Origin: CAIWHR01 sp039931775
Lineage (GTDB): Bacteria; Pseudomonadota; Gammaproteobacteria; Burkholderiales; Casimicrobiaceae
NCBI GenBank assembly: GCA_039931775.1
Contig: JBDTRG010000169.1
Location: forward strand, 25,457 to 89,456
Reading direction: 5' to 3'
DNA: 64,000 bases
In this document: piece after piece, positions 61,695-64,000 of the stretch
Layout: every line of letters starts with the position of its first letter
Position numbering within the stretch: the stretch's first letter is position 1
Made by a program: the position numbers and the translations under genes
Notes under the pieces: generated by a model
What the model saw: only the letters and a program-made list of their open reading frames with translations
The model's database searches: none
What the model was told of the DNA's origin: nothing

Positions 61695-63347
61695 GTGAGC
61701 GGACGATGGCGTCCCGGATTCTGGACCCTGGTGCTCTGGCTCGCGGTCGCCGTGCTCGGCGCACTCCTCGTCTGGCCGCTTTCGTCGATCTTCACGGCGA
61801 GCTTCATCGACAACGCCACGCACGCGCCGACGCTCGCCAACTACGCACGCGTGCTCGGGCAGCCGTTTTTCCAGGCGGCGCTCGGCAACAGCCTCATTGT
61901 GGGCGTCGGCGGGATGCTGGGCGCGATGCTGCTCGGCATCCCGCTGGCGGTGTTGACCACGCGCTACGTGATCGTCGGGCGCGACTTCCTGGCGACACTC
62001 GCGGTGCTGGCGCTCGTGTCGCCGCCGTTCATCGGCGCCTACGCGTGGATCATGATGCTGGGCCGCAACGGATTCGTCCGCGCTGCGCTGGAGTCGATCG
62101 GCATCGAGCTTCCTTCGATCTACGGCTATTTCGGCATCCTGCTGGTGTTCAGCCTCAAGTTCTACCCGTTCGTCTTTCTGCTGGCGTCTTCCAGCCTGCG
62201 CACGATCAATCCGTCGATGGACGAGGCGGCGGAGGGGCTCGGCGCCGGGCCGTGGCGGCGATTCTTCAGCGTGACGCTGCCGCTCGTCTTTCCGGCGGTG
62301 AGCGCCGGCGCGCTGCTGACCTTCGTGCTGTCGATCGCCGATTTCGGCACGCCGGCGATCGTCGGCGGCAAGGTCCGCGTGCTGGCGACGACCGCCTACA
62401 ATCTCTTCACCAGCGAGATGGGCGGCAACCCGGGCCTCGCGTCGGCGACGAGCGTGGTCCTGATCGCGTTATCGATGATCGTTGTCGTGCTGCAGCGGTG
62501 GTCGGTGCGCCGCCGCAACGTCGCGGGTTCGCTCCTCCGGAAGCCCGAGCCGAAGCGCCTTTCACCGTTGTCCTCCGCCGTTGCTCACGTCGTCTGCTAT
62601 GGCATCGTCGTCGCCAGCAGCCTGCCGTCGCTCGTGGTGATCTACACGTCGTTCCGCAAGACCAGCGGACCGGTCTTCCACCCCGGATTCGGTTTCGACA
62701 GCTATTCGCGCATCCTGCGCGAAGTGCCGCAGGTCATCGGCAACAGCGCGATCTACTCGCTGACGGCGGTCGTGCTGATCGTGATTCTCGGCACGCTGAT
62801 CGGCTACCTCGTCGCCCGCAGCGAATCGCGCCTCGCAGGCCTCCTCGACGGAGCGCTCTTCATTCCGTACATCGTTCCTGGCGTTGTGCTCGGCCTGGCG
62901 TTCGTCATCACGTTCAATGTGAAGCCGATCGAGATCACCGGGACCGCGACGATCATCGTGCTGATGCTGTTCATCCGAAGGCTCCCCTACGCCGTGCGGT
63001 CGAGCGCGTCGATCCTGAAGCAGATACGCGGCAGCATCGAGGAGGCGGCCATTTCGCTCGGTGCGTCGCCCGGACGCGCGTTCGCGAAGATCACGCTGCC
63101 GCTGATGCTGCCCGGGATCGTCGCGGGCGCGCTGATGAGCTTCATCACCGCGATCAACGAGCTGTCGAGCTCGCTGATCCTCTACGTCGGTCGAACGATG
63201 ACGATGCCGGTGCGCATCTACCTGTCGGTGCTCGACGGGGAGTTCGGTACCGCCGCTGCGCTGTCGACCATCCTGTTGGTCGCGTCCGGACTCGCGGTCT
63301 ACGCAGTTTTCCGGGTTTCCGGGAAGAACGAGCGCGCGTTCATCTGA
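61695..63347 (+). CDS. Two-domain ABC permease (FbpB/AfuB type)
   Basis: A 550-residue permease with two fused binding-protein-dependent transport domains and about twelve helices. Coupling (EAA) loops are EAAEGLGAGPWRRFFSVTLP and EEAAISLGASPGRAFAKITLP. This is the kind of permease that serves Fe3+, thiamine or 2-aminoethylphosphonate importers. No binding protein or ATPase is beside it; the best partners are those at 42734-44905, 17 kb away. GTG 61695 is used as it lies just before the first helix; upstream codons are Arg/Pro-rich. Confidence 0.88.
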   Translation: MSGRWRPGFWTLVLWLAVAVLGALLVWPLSSIFTASFIDNATHAPTLANYARVLGQPFFQAALGNSLIVGVGGMLGAMLLGIPLAVLTTRYVIVGRDFLATLAVLALVSPPFIGAYAWIMMLGRNGFVRAALESIGIELPSIYGYFGILLVFSLKFYPFVFLLASSSLRTINPSMDEAAEGLGAGPWRRFFSVTLPLVFPAVSAGALLTFVLSIADFGTPAIVGGKVRVLATTAYNLFTSEMGGNPGLASATSVVLIALSMIVVVLQRWSVRRRNVAGSLLRKPEPKRLSPLSSAVAHVVCYGIVVASSLPSLVVIYTSFRKTSGPVFHPGFGFDSYSRILREVPQVIGNSAIYSLTAVVLIVILGTLIGYLVARSESRLAGLLDGALFIPYIVPGVVLGLAFVITFNVKPIEITGTATIIVLMLFIRRLPYAVRSSASILKQIRGSIEEAAISLGASPGRAFAKITLPLMLPGIVAGALMSFITAINELSSSLILYVGRTMTMPVRIYLSVLDGEFGTAAALSTILLVASGLAVYAVFRVSGKNERAFI

Positions 63348-63519
63348 CCCCGTCCGCTGCGGCGGACACATGCCGGCCGTCGAGTAGTTGATCGCACCGC
63401 AGGTTCCTGGCGCGCCTTGCGATCCGGCCGACCGCGGCCGATTCGATCCTGTAGCCCACCACTCCTTCGTCGGACTATGGTGCCGGCCTCGTCGATGGGG
63501 TTGCGTTCCCGCCCGAACT

Positions 63520-63547
63520 ATGCCAAAAGCATATATGTTGCTGGCAT
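63520..63547. promoter_or_regulatory. 28-base imperfect palindrome upstream of the last gene
   Basis: ATGCCA at 63520-63525 mirrors TGGCAT at 63542-63547, and the centre is CATATATG. In total 22 of 28 positions are self-complementary. It lies about 50 bases before the ATG of the exported protein. It is a candidate operator or a short terminator-like hairpin for the permease gene. The rest of the 250-base gap shows nothing clear. Confidence 0.35.
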
Positions 63548-63597
63548 GAAGTCGCCGGACCGGAAACGGGCCGCGCGCCCCCCGGGAGCCGCAACCG

Positions 63598-64000
63598 ATG
63601 AACGCAAAAGCCGTCACCCTCCTGCTGTCGCTCACGCTCGGCTTCATCGCTAGCACGGCGGCATCGGCACAATGCCCATCGCCGGTCCCGGCGCAAGGCG
63701 CCTCCCTTCCCGGCCCGCTGCCGCTCTTCCCGTCGACGAATTGGTGGAATCTCGACGTGACGGCTGCGCCCGTCGATTCCGCGTCCGCAAACTACATCGC
63801 GTTCATCAACAACGGCGGCACGCGGCGCCTGCATCCGGACTTCGGCGGGGAGGCGTCTCCGGGCAGCGAAGGCATCTACGGCATGCCGTATGCGATCGTC
63901 GACGGGACGCAGCCGAAGAAGGCCGTCACCTTCGGTTACTGGGACGAGAGCGACGGCGTCAATCTGTCCACCGGACAGGGAATCCCTTTCTACCCGATCC
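63598..64000 (+). CDS. Exported protein of unknown function (3' truncated by window edge)
   Basis: The first 134 codons are seen. The signal peptide is MNAKAVTLLLSLTLGFIAST with cleavage near ASAQ. The mature part has FPSTNWWNLDVTAAPVDSASA, HPDFGGEASPGSEGIYGMPY and AVTFGYWDESDGVN. I recall this WWN-D ... HPDFG ... Y-x-x-E-S-D pattern from a family of secreted bacterial proteins with a possible carbohydrate-linked role, but no activity is established. The gene is cut at its 3' end. Confidence 0.7.
   Translation, partial: MNAKAVTLLLSLTLGFIASTAASAQCPSPVPAQGASLPGPLPLFPSTNWWNLDVTAAPVDSASANYIAFINNGGTRRLHPDFGGEASPGSEGIYGMPYAIVDGTQPKKAVTFGYWDESDGVNLSTGQGIPFYPI

Overview
The window is about 65% GC, almost fully coding, and carries no tRNA, rRNA, CRISPR array or intact transposase that I can see. 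Gene content and order point to a betaproteobacterium: mreB-mreC-mreD-mrdA-rodA divergent from gatC-gatA-gatB, metX followed by metW, a PTS relay of EIIA, HPr and enzyme I without sugar permeases beside gshB, and a Mg-type HemB. Genus cannot be set from the sequence alone.

Region by region. 1-9.7 kb is a run of short accessory genes: cupin, pilin-like protein, UBP zinc finger, OsmC, two VOC proteins, YbjQ, two GSTs, GNAT, thioesterase and HNH. Several are broken or shortened: a frameshifted DUF5519 gene, a TMEM175-type channel gene lacking its middle, and a GFA gene cut to 46 codons. 9.7-28.8 kb is mostly housekeeping: a KAS III-like enzyme, the cell-shape operon, GatCAB, EttA, PyrE, ExoIII, a YheS-like ABC-F protein, a methyltransferase and an AmpG-like transporter. 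28.9-31 kb holds metX and metW as one open frame, preceded by what reads as a SAM-II riboswitch plus intrinsic terminator. 31.3-35.5 kb encodes an RCC1 propeller, a Tat-exported multicopper oxidase and a secreted protein with two near-identical domains. 35.5-42.6 kb has the PTS relay, glutathione synthetase, an MBL hydrolase with a PAS protein, an MFS exporter and a PP2C phosphatase. 42.7-44.9 kb has the binding protein and ATPase of a Fe3+/phosphonate-type ABC importer; a permease of the matching type lies 17 kb away at 61.7-63.3 kb. 44.9-54.4 kb is a divergent branched-chain-type (LIV) uptake locus with an RpiR regulator, an additional ABC ATPase lacking its signature motif, a two-domain retropepsin, an SDR and a homocysteine S-methyltransferase-like enzyme. 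54.4-63.3 kb adds ArfB, HemB, a two-RCK K+ channel with DUF6394, a sulfatase-fold protein overlapping a sulfotransferase, and the ABC permease. The window ends inside a secreted protein gene.

Two structured elements stand out. One is a pair of related long inverted repeats (REP-like, arms sharing GAAAGTRGGGTCAGA), each sitting between two operon genes: one fills the whole mreB-mreC gap and the other fuses metX to metW in frame. The other is the metX leader, where a SAM-II aptamer is followed by a Rho-independent terminator.
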